Notes: a model not told the origin generated them from the sequence alone. Shown: positions 1-8,786, numbered from the stretch's first letter. The stretch is DNA of 22,754 nt from Saccoglossus kowalevskii (GCF_000003605.2 NW_003158595.1:1-22754), one strand, 5' to 3'. Made by a program: numbers and translations.

Positions 1-413
1 TCAGTTAGTGGCTCATTGTGTGTGAGGTACCCACATTGTCTAGTCAGTGGCTATTGTGTGTGGTATCCACATTGTCTAGTTAATGGCTATTGTGTGTGAG
101 GTATCCACATTGTCTAGTCAGTGGCTATTGTGCGAGGTATCCAAATTGTCTAGTTAGTGGCTATTGTGTGTGAGGTATCCACATTGTCTAGTTAGTGGCT
201 ATTGTGTGAGGTATCCAAATTGTCTAGTTAGTGGTTATTATGTGTGAGGTATCCACATTGTCTAGTTAGTGGTTATTATGTGTGAGGTACCCACATTGTC
301 TAGTTAGTGGCTATTGTGTGAGAGGTACACACATTGTCTAGTTAGTGGCTATTGTGTGTGAGGTATCCACATTGTCTAGTTAGTGGCTATTGTGTGTGTG
401 GTATCCACATTGT
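1..413. repeat. Mixed monomers at window start, matching 3.3 kb and 19.6 kb
   Basis: This stretch opens in mid-array with a 39-bp monomer (GGCTCATTG form), then a 36-bp monomer starting CTAGTCAGTGG that has lost one TG pair. The same order recurs with the CTAGTCAG monomer at about 3344, 8349 and 19597. Bases 188-413 reappear as 4400-4625, the same length, 226 bp. Relative to the other copies it carries a few private substitutions (TTAATGG near 80, TAGTCAG near 111), and its first bases read TCAGTTAG where others read CTAGTTAG. These may be real divergence or errors near a sequence end. Confidence 0.8.
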
Positions 414-983
414 CTACTTAGTGGCTATTGTGTGTAAGGTACACACATTGTTTAGTTAGTGGCTATTGCGTGTGATGTACCCACATTGTCTAGTTAGTGG
501 CTATTGTGTGTAAGATCCACACATTGGCTAGTTAGTGGCTATTGTGTGTGTGGTATCCACATTGTCTAGGTAGTGGTTATTGTGTGTGAGGTATCCACAT
601 TGTCTAGTTAGTGGCTATTATGTGTGTGGTATCCACATTGTCTAGTTAGTGGCTATTGTGTGTAAGGTACACACATTGTTTAGTTAGTGGCTATTGCGTG
701 TGATGTACCCACATTGTCTAGTTAGTGGCTATTGTGTGTAAGATCCACACATTGGCTAGTTAGTGGCTATTGTGTGTGTGGTATCCACATTGTCTAGGTA
801 GTGGTTATTGTGTGTGAGGTATCCACATTGTCTAGTTAGTGGCTATTATGTGTGTGGTATCCACATTGTCTAGTTAGTGGCTATTGTGTGTAAGGTAAAC
901 ACATTGTTTAGTTAGTGGCTATTGCGTGTGTGGTATCCACATTGTCTAGGTAGTGGTTATTGTGTGTGAGGTATCCACATTGT
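414..983. repeat. 228-bp six-monomer higher-order repeat, cluster 1
   Basis: Fifteen 38-bp monomers (570 bp) follow the order E F A B C D E F A B C D E F/B C. Each type is recognised by private changes. E has TAAGGTACACAC and ends in TGT before a TTAGTTAG start. F has GCGTGTGATGTACCC. A has TAAGATCCACACATTGG. B has GTGTGTGTGGTATCC. C starts CTAGGTAGTGGTTATTG. D has CTATTATGTGTGTGG. The A marker is at 511 and 739, exactly 228 bp apart. The last E (870) has GTAAACAC. The following monomer (908) is an F/B chimera, F on the left and B on the right, as if a crossover had joined them. The same pair of oddities recurs at 5006-5081. Confidence 0.93.
429..447. other. Hairpin-capable dyad in each E monomer (example)
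   Basis: In the E monomer, TGTGTGTA (monomer positions 16-23) is the exact reverse complement of TACACACA (27-34), with AGG between. This gives a perfect 8-bp stem with a 3-base loop in single-stranded DNA or a transcript. It recurs in most E and other TAAGGTACACAC monomers, for example at 657-675 and 2332-2350. The commoner GAGGTACACAC monomers form the same stem with one G-T pair next to the loop. This is simple base complementarity; whether it folds in the cell is unknown. Confidence 0.7.
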
Positions 984-1364
984 CTAGTTAGTGGCTAATT
1001 TTGTCTGAGGTATCCACATTGTCTAATTAGTGGTTATTATGTGTGAGGTACACACATTGTCTAGTTAGTGGCTATTGCGTGTGATGTACCCACATTATCT
1101 AGTTAGTGGCTATTGTGTGTAAGGTACCACATTGTCCAGTTAGTGGCTCATTGTGTGTGGTATCCACATTGTCTAGTTAGTGGCTAATTGTGTCTGAGGT
1201 ATCCACATTGTCTAATTAGTGGTTATTATGTGTGAGGTACACACATTGTCTAGTTAGTGGCTATTGCGTGTGATGTACCCACATTATCTAGTTAGTGACT
1301 ATTGTGTGTGAGGTACCCACATTGTCCAGTTAGTGGCTCATTGTGTGTGTGGTATCCACATTGT
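984..1364. repeat. Five-monomer higher-order repeat pair, copy 1
   Basis: There are two successive five-monomer units, 189 bp (984-1172) and 192 bp (1173-1364). Monomer order is: a 39-bp GGCTAATT..TCTGAGG form; a CTAATTAGTGGTTATTATG form with GTACACAC; the GCGTGTGATG form ending ATTAT; a 37-bp TAAGGTACCAC form (unit 1) or a GTGACTATTG form (unit 2); and a CCAGTTAGTGGCTCATTG form. The first monomer here reads CTAATTTTG where most copies read CTAATTGTG; the same change is at 5131. The pair directly follows a C monomer, as it does in most of its other copies. Confidence 0.9.
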
Positions 1365-1490
1365 CTAGTTAGTGGCTATTGCGTGTGATGTACCCACATT
1401 ATCTAGTTAGTGACTATTGTGTGTGAGGTACCCACATTGTCCAGTTAGTGGCTCATTGTGTGTGTGGTATCCACATTGTCTAGTTAGTGG
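1261..1490. repeat. Local 115-bp tandem duplication (three monomers)
   Basis: Bases 1261-1375 and 1376-1490 are consecutive copies of a three-monomer set: GCGTGTGATG with the ATTAT end, GTGACTATTG, and CCAGTTAGTGGCTCATTG. The related segment at 5397 has the set once, so the shift between the two regions drops from 4136 to 4021 bp across this point, exactly the 115 bp gained. This is a private, apparently recent duplication within the five-mer block. Confidence 0.88.
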
Positions 1491-1668
1491 CTATTGTGTG
1501 TGAGGTACCCACATTGTCTAGTTAGTGGCTATTGTGTGTGAGGTACCCACATTGTCTAGTTAGTGGCTCATTGTGTGTGTGGTACACACATTGTCTAGTT
1601 AGTGGCTATTGTGTGAGGTATCCAAATTGTCTAGTTAGTGGTTATTATGTGTGAGGTATCCACATTGT
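1491..1668. repeat. Mixed monomers between five-mer pair and lead block
   Basis: Ordinary monomers with GTACCC, then a 39-bp GGCTCATTG form with GTGGTACACAC, a 36-bp form with TCCAAATTG, and a GTTATTATG form. The same succession is seen after the five-mer pair at 5501-5690 and, with small changes, at 3116-3300 and 19368-19560. Nothing other than repeat is visible. Confidence 0.8.
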
Positions 1669-2316
1669 CTAGTTAGTGGCTATTGTATGTAAGGTACACA
1701 CATTGTCTAGTTATTGGCTATTGTGTGAGAGGTACACACATTGTCTAGTTAGTGGCTATTGTGTGTGAGGTATCCACATTGTCTAGTTAGTGGCTATTGT
1801 GTGTAAGATCCACACATTGGCTAGTTAGTGGCTATTGTGTGTGTGGTATCCACATTGTCTAGGTAGTGGTTATTGTGTGTGAGGTATCCACATTGTCTAG
1901 TTAGTGGCTAATTGTGTCTGAGGTATCCACATTGTCTAATTAGTGGTTATTATGTGTGAGGTACACACATTGTCTAGTTAGTGGCTATTGCGTGTGATGT
2001 ACCCACATTATCTAGTTAGTGACTATTGTGTGTGAGGTACCCACATTGTCCAGTTAGTGGCTCATTGTGTGTGATGTACCCACATTTTCTAGTTAGTGGC
2101 TATTGTGTATGAGGTATCCACATTGTCTAGTTAGTGGCTAGTGTATGTAAGGTACACACATTGTCTAGTTAGTGGCTATTGTGTGAGAGGTACACACATT
2201 GTCTAGTTAGTGGCTATTGTGTGCGAGGTATCCACATTGTCTAGTTAGTGGCTATTGTGTGTGAGGTACACACATTGTCTAGTCAGTGGCTATTGTGTGT
2301 GAGGTACCCACATTGT
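1669..2316. repeat. 648-bp lead block, copy 1
   Basis: About 17 monomers in fixed order, starting with a GTATGTAAGGTACACAC monomer. It includes an isolated A-B-C run (A marker at 1804), a single five-mer-like GGCTAATTGTGTCTGAGG monomer at 1897, GTGACTATTG and CCAGTTAG forms, and a CTAGTGTATG form. Near-identical blocks are at 6903 (shift 5234), 17921 (shift 16252) and, one monomer shorter, at 20616. The GTTATTGGC variant near 1711 recurs at 6945 but the copy at 17963 has GTTAGTGGC, so copies 1 and 2 share that private change. Confidence 0.88.
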
Positions 2317-2734
2317 CTAGTTAGTGGCTATTGTGTGTAAGGTACACACATTGTTTAGTTAGTGGCTATTGCGTGTGATGTACCCACATTGTCTAGTTAG
2401 TGGCTATTGTGTGTAAGATCCACACATTGGCTAGTTAGTGGCTATTGTGTGTGTGGTATCCACATTGTCTAGGTAGTGGTTATTGTGTGTGAGGTATCCA
2501 CATTGTCTAGTTAGTGGCTATTATGTGTGTGGTATCCACACTGTCTAGTTAGTGGCTATTGTGTGTAAGGTACACACATTGTTTAGTTAGTGGCTATTGC
2601 GTGTGATGTACCCACATTGTCTAGTTAGTGGCTATTGTGTGTAAGATCCACACATTGGCTAGTTAGTGGCTATTGTGTGTGTGGTATCCACATTGTCTAG
2701 GTAGTGGTTATTGTGTGTGAGGTATCCACATTGT
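2317..2734. repeat. 228-bp higher-order repeat, cluster 2
   Basis: Eleven 38-bp monomers (418 bp): E F A B C D E F A B C. A markers are at 2414 and 2642, 228 bp apart. The D monomer at 2507 has TCCACACTG instead of TCCACATTG, a change shared with the D at 7665, which supports common descent of these two cassettes. Clusters 18569 and 21226 have the same 11-monomer layout. Confidence 0.93.
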
Positions 2735-3115
2735 CTAGTTAGTGGCTAATTGTGTCTGAGGTATCCACATTGTCTAATTAGTGGTTATTATGTGTGAGGT
2801 ACACACATTGTCTAGTTAGTGGCTATTGCGTGTGATGTACCCACATTATCTAGTTAGTGGCTATTGTGTGTAAGGTACCACATTGTCCAGTTAGTGGCTC
2901 ATTGTGTGTGGTATCCACATTGTCTAGTTAGTGGCTAATTGTGTCTGAGGTATCCACATTGTCTAATTAGTGGTTATTATGTGTGAGGTACACACATTGT
3001 CTAGTTAGTGGCTATTGCGTGTGATGTACCCACATTATCTAGTTAGTGACTATTGTGTGTGAGGTACCCACATTGTCCAGTTAGTGGCTCATTGTGTATG
3101 TGGTATCCACATTGT
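2735..3115. repeat. Five-monomer repeat pair, copy 2
   Basis: Units of 189 bp (2735-2923) and 192 bp (2924-3115) have the same monomer order as the pair at 984. The last monomer has a GTATGTGG change where the others have GTGTGTGG. It follows a C monomer without a gap. Its equal-length counterpart 18987-19367 lies exactly 16252 bp downstream, as do the blocks before it. Confidence 0.92.
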
Positions 3116-3677
3116 CTAGTTAGTGGCTATTGTGTGTGAGGTACCCACATTGTCTAGTTAGTGGCTATTGTGTGTGAGGTACCCACATTGTCTAGTTAGT
3201 GGCTCATTGTGTGTGTGGTACACACATTGTCTAGTGAGTGGCTATTGTGTGAGGTATCCAAATTGTCTAGTTAGTGGTTATTATGTGTGAGGTATCCACA
3301 TTGTCTAGTTAGTGGCTCATTGTGTGTGAGGTACCCACATTGTCTAGTCAGTGGCTATTGTGTGTGGTATCCACATTGTCTAGTTAGTGGCTATTGTGTG
3401 TGAGGTATCCACATTGTCTAGTTAGTGGCTATTGTGCGAGGTATCCACATTGTCTAGTTAGTGGCTATTGTGTGAGGTATCCACATTGTCTAGTTAGTGG
3501 CTATTGTGTGAGGTATCCAAATTGTCTAGTTAGTGGTTATTATGTGTGAGGTATCCACATTGTCTAGTTAGTGGTTATTATGTGTGAGGTACCCACATTG
3601 TCTAGTTAGTGGCTATTGTGTGAGAGGTACACACATTGTCTAGTTAGTGGCTATTGTGTGTGTGGTATCCACATTGT
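3116..3677. repeat. Mixed monomers linking cassettes (copy of window start)
   Basis: Irregular monomers: two GTACCC forms, a GGCTCATTG form, a CTAGTGAGTGG form, several 36-bp forms with TCCAAATTG or GTGCGAGG, and two GTTATTATG forms. It is the counterpart of 19368-19931 and contains the sequence seen at the very start of the window (the CTAGTCAG monomer at 3344). It has one extra 36-bp monomer in place of a 38-bp one relative to the 19.6-kb copy. Confidence 0.8.
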
Positions 3678-4399
3678 CTACTTAGTGGCTATTGTGTGTA
3701 AGGTACAGACATTGTTTAGTTAGTGGCTATTGCGTGTGATGTACCCACATTGTCTAGTTAGTGGCTATTGTGTGTAAGATCCACACATTGGCTAGTTAGT
3801 GGCTATTGTGTGTGTGGTATCCACATTGTCTAGGTAGTGGTTATTGTGTGTGAGGTATCCACATTGTCTAGTTAGTGGCTATTATGTGTGTGGTATCCAC
3901 ATTGTCTAGTTAGTGGCTATTATGTGTGTGGTATCCACATTGTCTAGTTAGTGACTATTGTGTGTAAGGTACACACATTGTTTAGTTAGTGGCTATTGCG
4001 TGTGATGTACCCACATTGTCTAGTTAGTGGCTATTGTGTGTAAGATCCACACATTGGCTAGTTAGTGGCTATTGTGTGTGTGGTATCCACATTGTCTAGG
4101 TAGTGGTTATTGTGTGTGAGGTATCCACATTGTCTAGTTAGTGGCTATTATGTGTGTGGTATCCACATTGTCTAGTTAGTGGCTATTGTGTGTAAGGTAC
4201 ACACATTGTTTAGTTAGTGGCTATTGCGTGTGATGTACCCACATTGTCTAGTTAGTGGCTATTGTGTGTAAGATCCACACATTGGCTAGTTAGTGGCTAT
4301 TGTGTGTGTGGTATCCACATTGTCTAGGTAGTGGTTATTGTGTGTGTGGTATCCACATTGTCTAGGTAGTGGTTATTGTGTGTGAGGTATCCACATTGT
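3678..4399. repeat. 228-bp higher-order repeat, longest run
   Basis: Nineteen 38-bp monomers (722 bp): E F A B C D D E F A B C D E F A B B' C. A markers are at 3775, 4041 and 4269; the first spacing is 266 bp because a second D (3906) is inserted, the second is 228 bp. B' (4324) begins as C (GGTAGTGGTTATTG) and ends as B (GTGTGTGTGGTATCC), so it is a recombinant monomer. The first E has GTACAGACATTG. Monomer gains here are all in register. Confidence 0.92.
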
Positions 4400-4625
4400 C
4401 TAGTTAGTGGCTATTGTGTGAGGTATCCAAATTGTCTAGTTAGTGGTTATTATGTGTGAGGTATCCACATTGTCTAGTTAGTGGTTATTATGTGTGAGGT
4501 ACCCACATTGTCTAGTTAGTGGCTATTGTGTGAGAGGTACACACATTGTCTAGTTAGTGGCTATTGTGTGTGAGGTATCCACATTGTCTAGTTAGTGGCT
4601 ATTGTGTGTGTGGTATCCACATTGT
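4400..4625. repeat. 226-bp mixed segment, copy of 188-413
   Basis: Six monomers: a 36-bp TCCAAATTG form, two GTTATTATG forms, a GTGAGAGG form, a consensus-like form and a GTGTGTGTGG form that precedes CTACTTAG. Their order and total length equal those of 188-413. This segment plus the following cluster, five-mer pair and mixed monomers repeats 188 to about 1660, at shifts of 4212 falling to 4021 bp as single monomers are lost. Confidence 0.85.
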
Positions 4626-5119
4626 CTACTTAGTGGCTATTGTGTGTAAGGTACACACATTGTTTAGTTAGTGGCTATTGCGTGTGATGTACCCACATTG
4701 TCTAGTTAGTGGCTATTGTGTGTGTGGTATCCACATTGTCTAGGTAGTGGTTATTGTGTGTGAGGTATCCACATTGTCTAGTTAGTGGCTATTATGTGTG
4801 TGGTATCCACATTGTCTAGTTAGTGGCTATTGTGTGTAAGGTACACACATTGTTTAGTTAGTGGCTATTGCGTGTGATGTACCCACATTGTCTAGTTAGT
4901 GGCTATTGTGTGTAAGATCCACACATTGGCTAGTTAGTGGCTATTGTGTGTGTGGTATCCACATTGTCTAGGTAGTGGTTATTGTGTGTGAGGTATCCAC
5001 ATTGTCTAGTTAGTGGCTATTGTGTGTAAGGTAAACACATTGTTTAGTTAGTGGCTATTGCGTGTGTGGTATCCACATTGTCTAGGTAGTGGTTATTGTG
5101 TGTGAGGTATCCACATTGT
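4626..5119. repeat. 228-bp higher-order repeat with missing monomers
   Basis: Thirteen 38-bp monomers (494 bp): E F B C D E F A B C E F/B C. It aligns with 414-983, but lacks one A (after 4701) and one D (before 5006). The GTAAACAC change in E (at 5031) and the F/B chimera at 5044 are shared with 895 and 908, showing that the two clusters descend from the same parent and then lost different whole monomers. Confidence 0.92.
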
Positions 5120-5500
5120 CTAGTTAGTGGCTAATTTTGTCTGAGGTATCCACATTGTCTAATTAGTGGTTATTATGTGTGAGGTACACACATTGTCTAG
5201 TTAGTGGCTATTGCGTGTGATGTACCCACATTATCTAGTTAGTGGCTATTGTGTGTAAGGTACCACATTGTCCAGTTAGTGGCTCATTGTGTGTGGTATC
5301 CACATTGTCTAGTTAGTGGCTAATTGTGTCTGAGGTATCCACATTGTCTAATTAGTGGTTATTATGTGTGAGGTACACACATTGTCTAGTTAGTGGCTAT
5401 TGCGTGTGATGTACCCACATTATCTAGTTAGTGACTATTGTGTGTGAGGTACCCACATTGTCCAGTTAGTGGCTCATTGTGTGTGTGGTATCCACATTGT
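5120..5500. repeat. Five-monomer repeat pair, copy 3
   Basis: Units of 189 and 192 bp (start 5120 and 5309). The first monomer has the CTAATTTTG change also seen at 995, unlike the other pairs. It lacks the extra 115-bp duplication present at 1376-1490. Confidence 0.91.
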
Positions 5501-6335
5501 CTAGTTAGTGGCTATTGTGTGTGAGGTACCCACATTGTCTAGTTAGTGGCTATTGTGTGTGAGGTACCCACATTGTCTAGTTAGTGGCTCATTGTGTGTG
5601 TGGTACACACATTGTCTAGTTAGTGGCTATTGTGTGAGGTATCCAAATTGTCTAGTTAGTGGTTATTATGTGTGAGGTATCCACATTGTCTAGTTAGTGG
5701 CTCATTGTGTGTGAGGTACACACATTGTCTAGTTAGTGGCTATTGTGTGAGGTATCCAATTTGTCTAGTTAGTGGTTATTATGTGTGTGGTATCCACATT
5801 GTCTAGTTAGTGGCTATTGTGTGTGAGGTATCCACATTGTCTAGTTAGTGGCTATTGTGTGAGGTATCCAAATTGTCTAGTTAGTGGTTATTATGTGTGA
5901 GGTATCCACATTGTCTAGTTAGTGGCTCATTGTGTGTGAGGTACCCACATTGTCTAGTTAGTGGTTATTATGTGTGAGGTACCCACATTGTCTGGTTAGT
6001 GGCTATTGTGTGTGAGGTATCCACATTGTCTAGTTAGTGGCTCATTGTGTGTGAGGTACCCACATTGTCTAGTTAGTGGTTATTATGTGTGAGGTACCCA
6101 CATTGCCTGGTTAGTGGCTATTGTGTGTGAGGTACCCACATTGTCTAGTTAGTGGCTATTGTGTGTAAGGTACCCACATTGTCTAGTTAGTGGCTATTGT
6201 GTGTAAGGTACACACGTTGTCTAGTTAGTGGCTATTGTGTGTGAGGTATCCACATTGTCTAGTTTGTGGCTATTATGTGTGAGGTACCTACATTGTCTAG
6301 TTAGTGGCTCATTGTGTGTATGGTACCCACATTGT
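5501..6335. repeat. Mixed monomers, counterpart of 16.8-17.6 kb
   Basis: About 22 monomers of mixed type: GTACCC forms, 36-bp TCCAAATTG and TCCAATTTG forms (5756), GTTATTATG forms, CTGGTTAG starts and an ATTGCCTGG junction (6101). The same markers recur at 16968/17119 and 17538. The shift rises from 11212 to 11363 and then 11437 bp as two small duplications are crossed in the downstream copy. Towards the end are CTAGTTTGTGG and GTACCTAC monomers that also mark 9150, 10975, 11625, 13945, 15880 and 21955. Confidence 0.82.
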
Positions 6336-6677
6336 CTATTTAGTGGCTATTGTGTGTGTGGTACCAACATTGTCTAGTTAGTGGCTATTGTGTGTGTGGT
6401 ATCCACATTGACTAGTTAGTGGCTATTGTGTGTAAGGTACACACATTGTCTAGTTAGTGGCTATTGTGTGTGTGGTACCCACATTGTCTAGTTAGTGGCT
6501 ATTGTGTGTGTGGTATCCACATTGACTAGTTAGTGGCTATTGTGTGTAAGGTACACACATTGTCTAGTTAGTGGCTATTGTGTGTGTGGTACCCACATTG
6601 TCTAGTTAGTGGCTATTGTGTGTGTGGTATCCACATTGACTAGTTAGTGGCTATTGTGTGTGAGGTACCCACATTGT
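6336..6677. repeat. 114-bp three-monomer higher-order repeat, three units
   Basis: Three successive 114-bp units (6336, 6450, 6564). Each has a GTGTGTGTGG monomer with TACCAAC or TACCCAC, a GTGGTATCC monomer whose end reads ATTGA so that an ACTAGT hexamer forms, and a third monomer. ACTAGT markers are at 6411, 6525 and 6639, exactly 114 bp apart. The third monomer is TAAGGTACACAC in units 1 and 2 but GAGGTACCC in unit 3. The 17.6-kb counterpart lacks most of this run, so it expanded here or was lost there. Confidence 0.9.
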
Positions 6678-6902
6678 CTAGTTAGTGGCTATGTGTGAGG
6701 TACCCACATTGCCTAGTTAGTGGCTATTGTGTGTGAGGTACACACATTGTCTAGTTAGTGGCTATTGTGTGTAAGGTACCCACATTGTCTAGTTAGTGGC
6801 TATTGTGTGTGAGGTATCCACATTGTCTAGTTAGTGGCTATTGCGTGTGATGTACCCACATTTTCTAGTTAGTGCCTATTGTGTATGAGGTATCCACATT
6901 GT
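6678..6902. repeat. Mixed monomers including a rare 35-bp form
   Basis: This stretch contains a 35-bp monomer (GGCTATGTGTGAGG, near 6691) that has lost one ATT/TGT step, with an ATTGCC end. The only other copy I see is at 17709, exactly 11018 bp away, the same shift that relates the following lead blocks. A GTGCCTATTG monomer near 6872 recurs at 17890 and 20585. Confidence 0.85.
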
Positions 6903-7550
6903 CTAGTTAGTGGCTATTGTATGTAAGGTACACACATTGTCTAGTTATTGGCTATTGTGTGAGAGGTACACACATTGTCTAGTTAGTGGCTATTGTGTGT
7001 GAGGTATCCACATTGTCTAGTTAGTGGCTATTGTGTGTAAGATCCACACATTGGCTAGTTAGTGGCTATTGTGTGTGTGGTATCCACATTGTCTAGGTAG
7101 TGGTTATTGTGTGTGAGGTATCCACATTGTCTAGTTAGTGGCTAATTGTGTCTGAGGTATCCACATTGTCTAATTAGTGGTTATTATGTGTGAGGTACAC
7201 ACATTGTCTAGTTAGTGGCTATTGCGTGTGATGTACCCACATTATCTAGTTAGTGACTATTGTGTGTGAGGTACCCACATTGTCCAGTTAGTGGCTCATT
7301 GTGTGTGATGTACCCACATTTTCTAGTTAGTGGCTATTGTGTATGAGGTATCCACATTGTCTAGTTAGTGGCTAGTGTATGTAAGGTACACACATTGTCT
7401 AGTTAGTGGCTATTGTGTGAGAGGTACACACATTGTCTAGTTAGTGGCTATTGTGTGCGAGGTATCCACATTGTCTAGTTAGTGGCTATTGTGTGTGAGG
7501 TACACACATTGTCTAGTCAGTGGCTATTGTGTGTGAGGTACCCACATTGT
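6903..7550. repeat. 648-bp lead block, copy 2
   Basis: Same monomer order and length as 1669-2316 (shift 5234) and 17921-18568 (shift 11018). The A marker is at 7038. It shares the GTTATTGGC change with copy 1. Confidence 0.9.
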
Positions 7551-7892
7551 CTAGTTAGTGGCTATTGTGTGTAAGGTACACACATTGTTTAGTTAGTGGC
7601 TATTGCGTGTGATGTACCCACATTGTCTAGGTAGTGGTTATTGTGTGTGAGGTATCCACATTGTCTAGTTAGTGGCTATTATGTGTGTGGTATCCACACT
7701 GTCTAGTTAGTGGCTATTGTGTGTAAGGTACACACATTGTTTAGTTAGTGGCTATTGCGTGTGATGTACCCACATTGTCTAGTTAGTGGCTATTGTGTGT
7801 AAGATCCACACATTGGCTAGTTAGTGGCTATTGTGTGTGTGGTATCCACATTGTCTAGGTAGTGGTTATTGTGTGTGAGGTATCCACATTGT
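7551..7892. repeat. 228-bp higher-order repeat with two-monomer deletion
   Basis: Nine 38-bp monomers: E F C D E F A B C. Compared with 2317-2734, the first A and B are missing, a clean 76-bp in-register deletion, so the spacing from 7038 to the next A marker (7800) is 762 bp, 76 short of the equivalent 838 bp between 1804 and 2642. The D monomer keeps the TCCACACTG change seen at 2507. Confidence 0.92.
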
Positions 7893-8158
7893 CTAGTTAG
7901 TGGCTAATTGTGTCTGAGGTATCCACATTGTCTAATTAGTGGTTATTATGTGTGAGGTACACACATTGTCTAGTTAGTGGCTATTGCGTGTGATGTACCC
8001 ACATTATCTAGTTAGTGGCTATTGTGTGTAAGGTACCACATTGTCCAGTTAGTGGCTCATTGTGTGTGGTATCCACATTGTCTAGTTAGTGGCTAATTGT
8101 GTCTGAGGTATCCACATTGTCTAATTAGTGGTTATTATGTGTGAGGTACACACATTGT
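7893..8158. repeat. Five-monomer repeat pair, second unit truncated
   Basis: The first unit (7893-8081) is a complete 189 bp. The second stops after two monomers (8082-8158) and passes straight to a GTGTGTGAGGTACCC monomer. The full version is at 2924-3115 and 19176-19367, so about three monomers of the pair, plus some that follow, were deleted here. Confidence 0.88.
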
Positions 8159-8621
8159 CTAGTTAGTGGCTATTGTGTGTGAGGTACCCACATTGTCTAG
8201 TTAGTGGCTCATTGTGTGTGTGGTACACACATTGTCTAGTGAGTGGCTATTGTGTGAGGTATCCAAATTGTCTAGTTAGTGGTTATTATGTGTGAGGTAT
8301 CCACATTGTCTAGTTAGTGGCTCATTGTGTGTGAGGTACCCACATTGTCTAGTCAGTGGCTATTGTGTGTGGTATCCACATTGTCTAGTTAGTGGCTATT
8401 GTGTGTGAGGTATCCACATTGTCTAGTTAGTGGCTATTGTGCGAGGTATCCAAATTGTCTAGTTAGTGGCTATTGTGTGTGAGGTATCCACATTGTCTAG
8501 TTAGTGGCTATTGTGTGAGGTATCCAAATTGTCTAGTTAGTGGTTATTATGTGTGAGGTATCCACATTGTCTAGTTAGTGGTTATTATGTGTGAGGTACC
8601 CACATTGTCCAGTTAGTGGCT
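8159..8621. repeat. Mixed monomers, counterpart of 19.4-19.85 kb
   Basis: GTACCC, GTGGTACACAC with CTAGTGAGTGG, TCCAAATTG, GTTATTATG, CTAGTCAG (8349) and GTGCGAGG monomers follow in the order seen at 3150-3600 and 19410-19855. The match stops at about 8610, where this copy switches to a CCAGTTAGTGGCTC monomer and then runs into the corrupted segment. Confidence 0.82.
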
Positions 8622-8786
8622 CTTTGTGTGTATGGAATCCACATTGCCTATTTAAGGGCAATGGTGTGGGAGGAACCCAAATTGCCAATTAAGGGGCTAT
8701 TGGGGTAGAGGTACCCACTTTGTTAATTTATGGGCTCTGTGTGTGAGTGGAACACATTTTGTCTATAGAGTGGATATTGTGTGAGA
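8622..8786. repeat. Corrupted monomers at a cassette junction
   Basis: About four monomers in which the pattern can still be followed but many bases differ: GGAATCC for GGTATCC, TTTAAGGGCAATGG for TTTAGTGGCTATTG, GGGAGGAACCC, TTAAGGGGC, TTATGGGC, AACACATTTTG, CTATAGAG, GAGATATCC. The order of forms (CCAGTTAG..CTC, two plain forms, CTC form with ACACA, 36-bp TCCAAATTG form) matches the clean segments at about 1440-1640 and 5460-5650. No other stretch in the window is this divergent. Either it is an unpolished or misjoined patch, or an old decayed relic; the abrupt edges and the junction position favour the first. Confidence 0.85.

Noticed and set aside
429-447. Rho-independent terminators or operators
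   Set aside because: The dyads are AT/GT-rich, lack a following T run, and recur throughout because they are part of the repeat. No gene is nearby.
8622-8786. Insertion of a foreign element
   Set aside because: The sequence still follows monomer spacing and can be matched to clean monomers in the same order. It has no terminal repeats and no target duplication.
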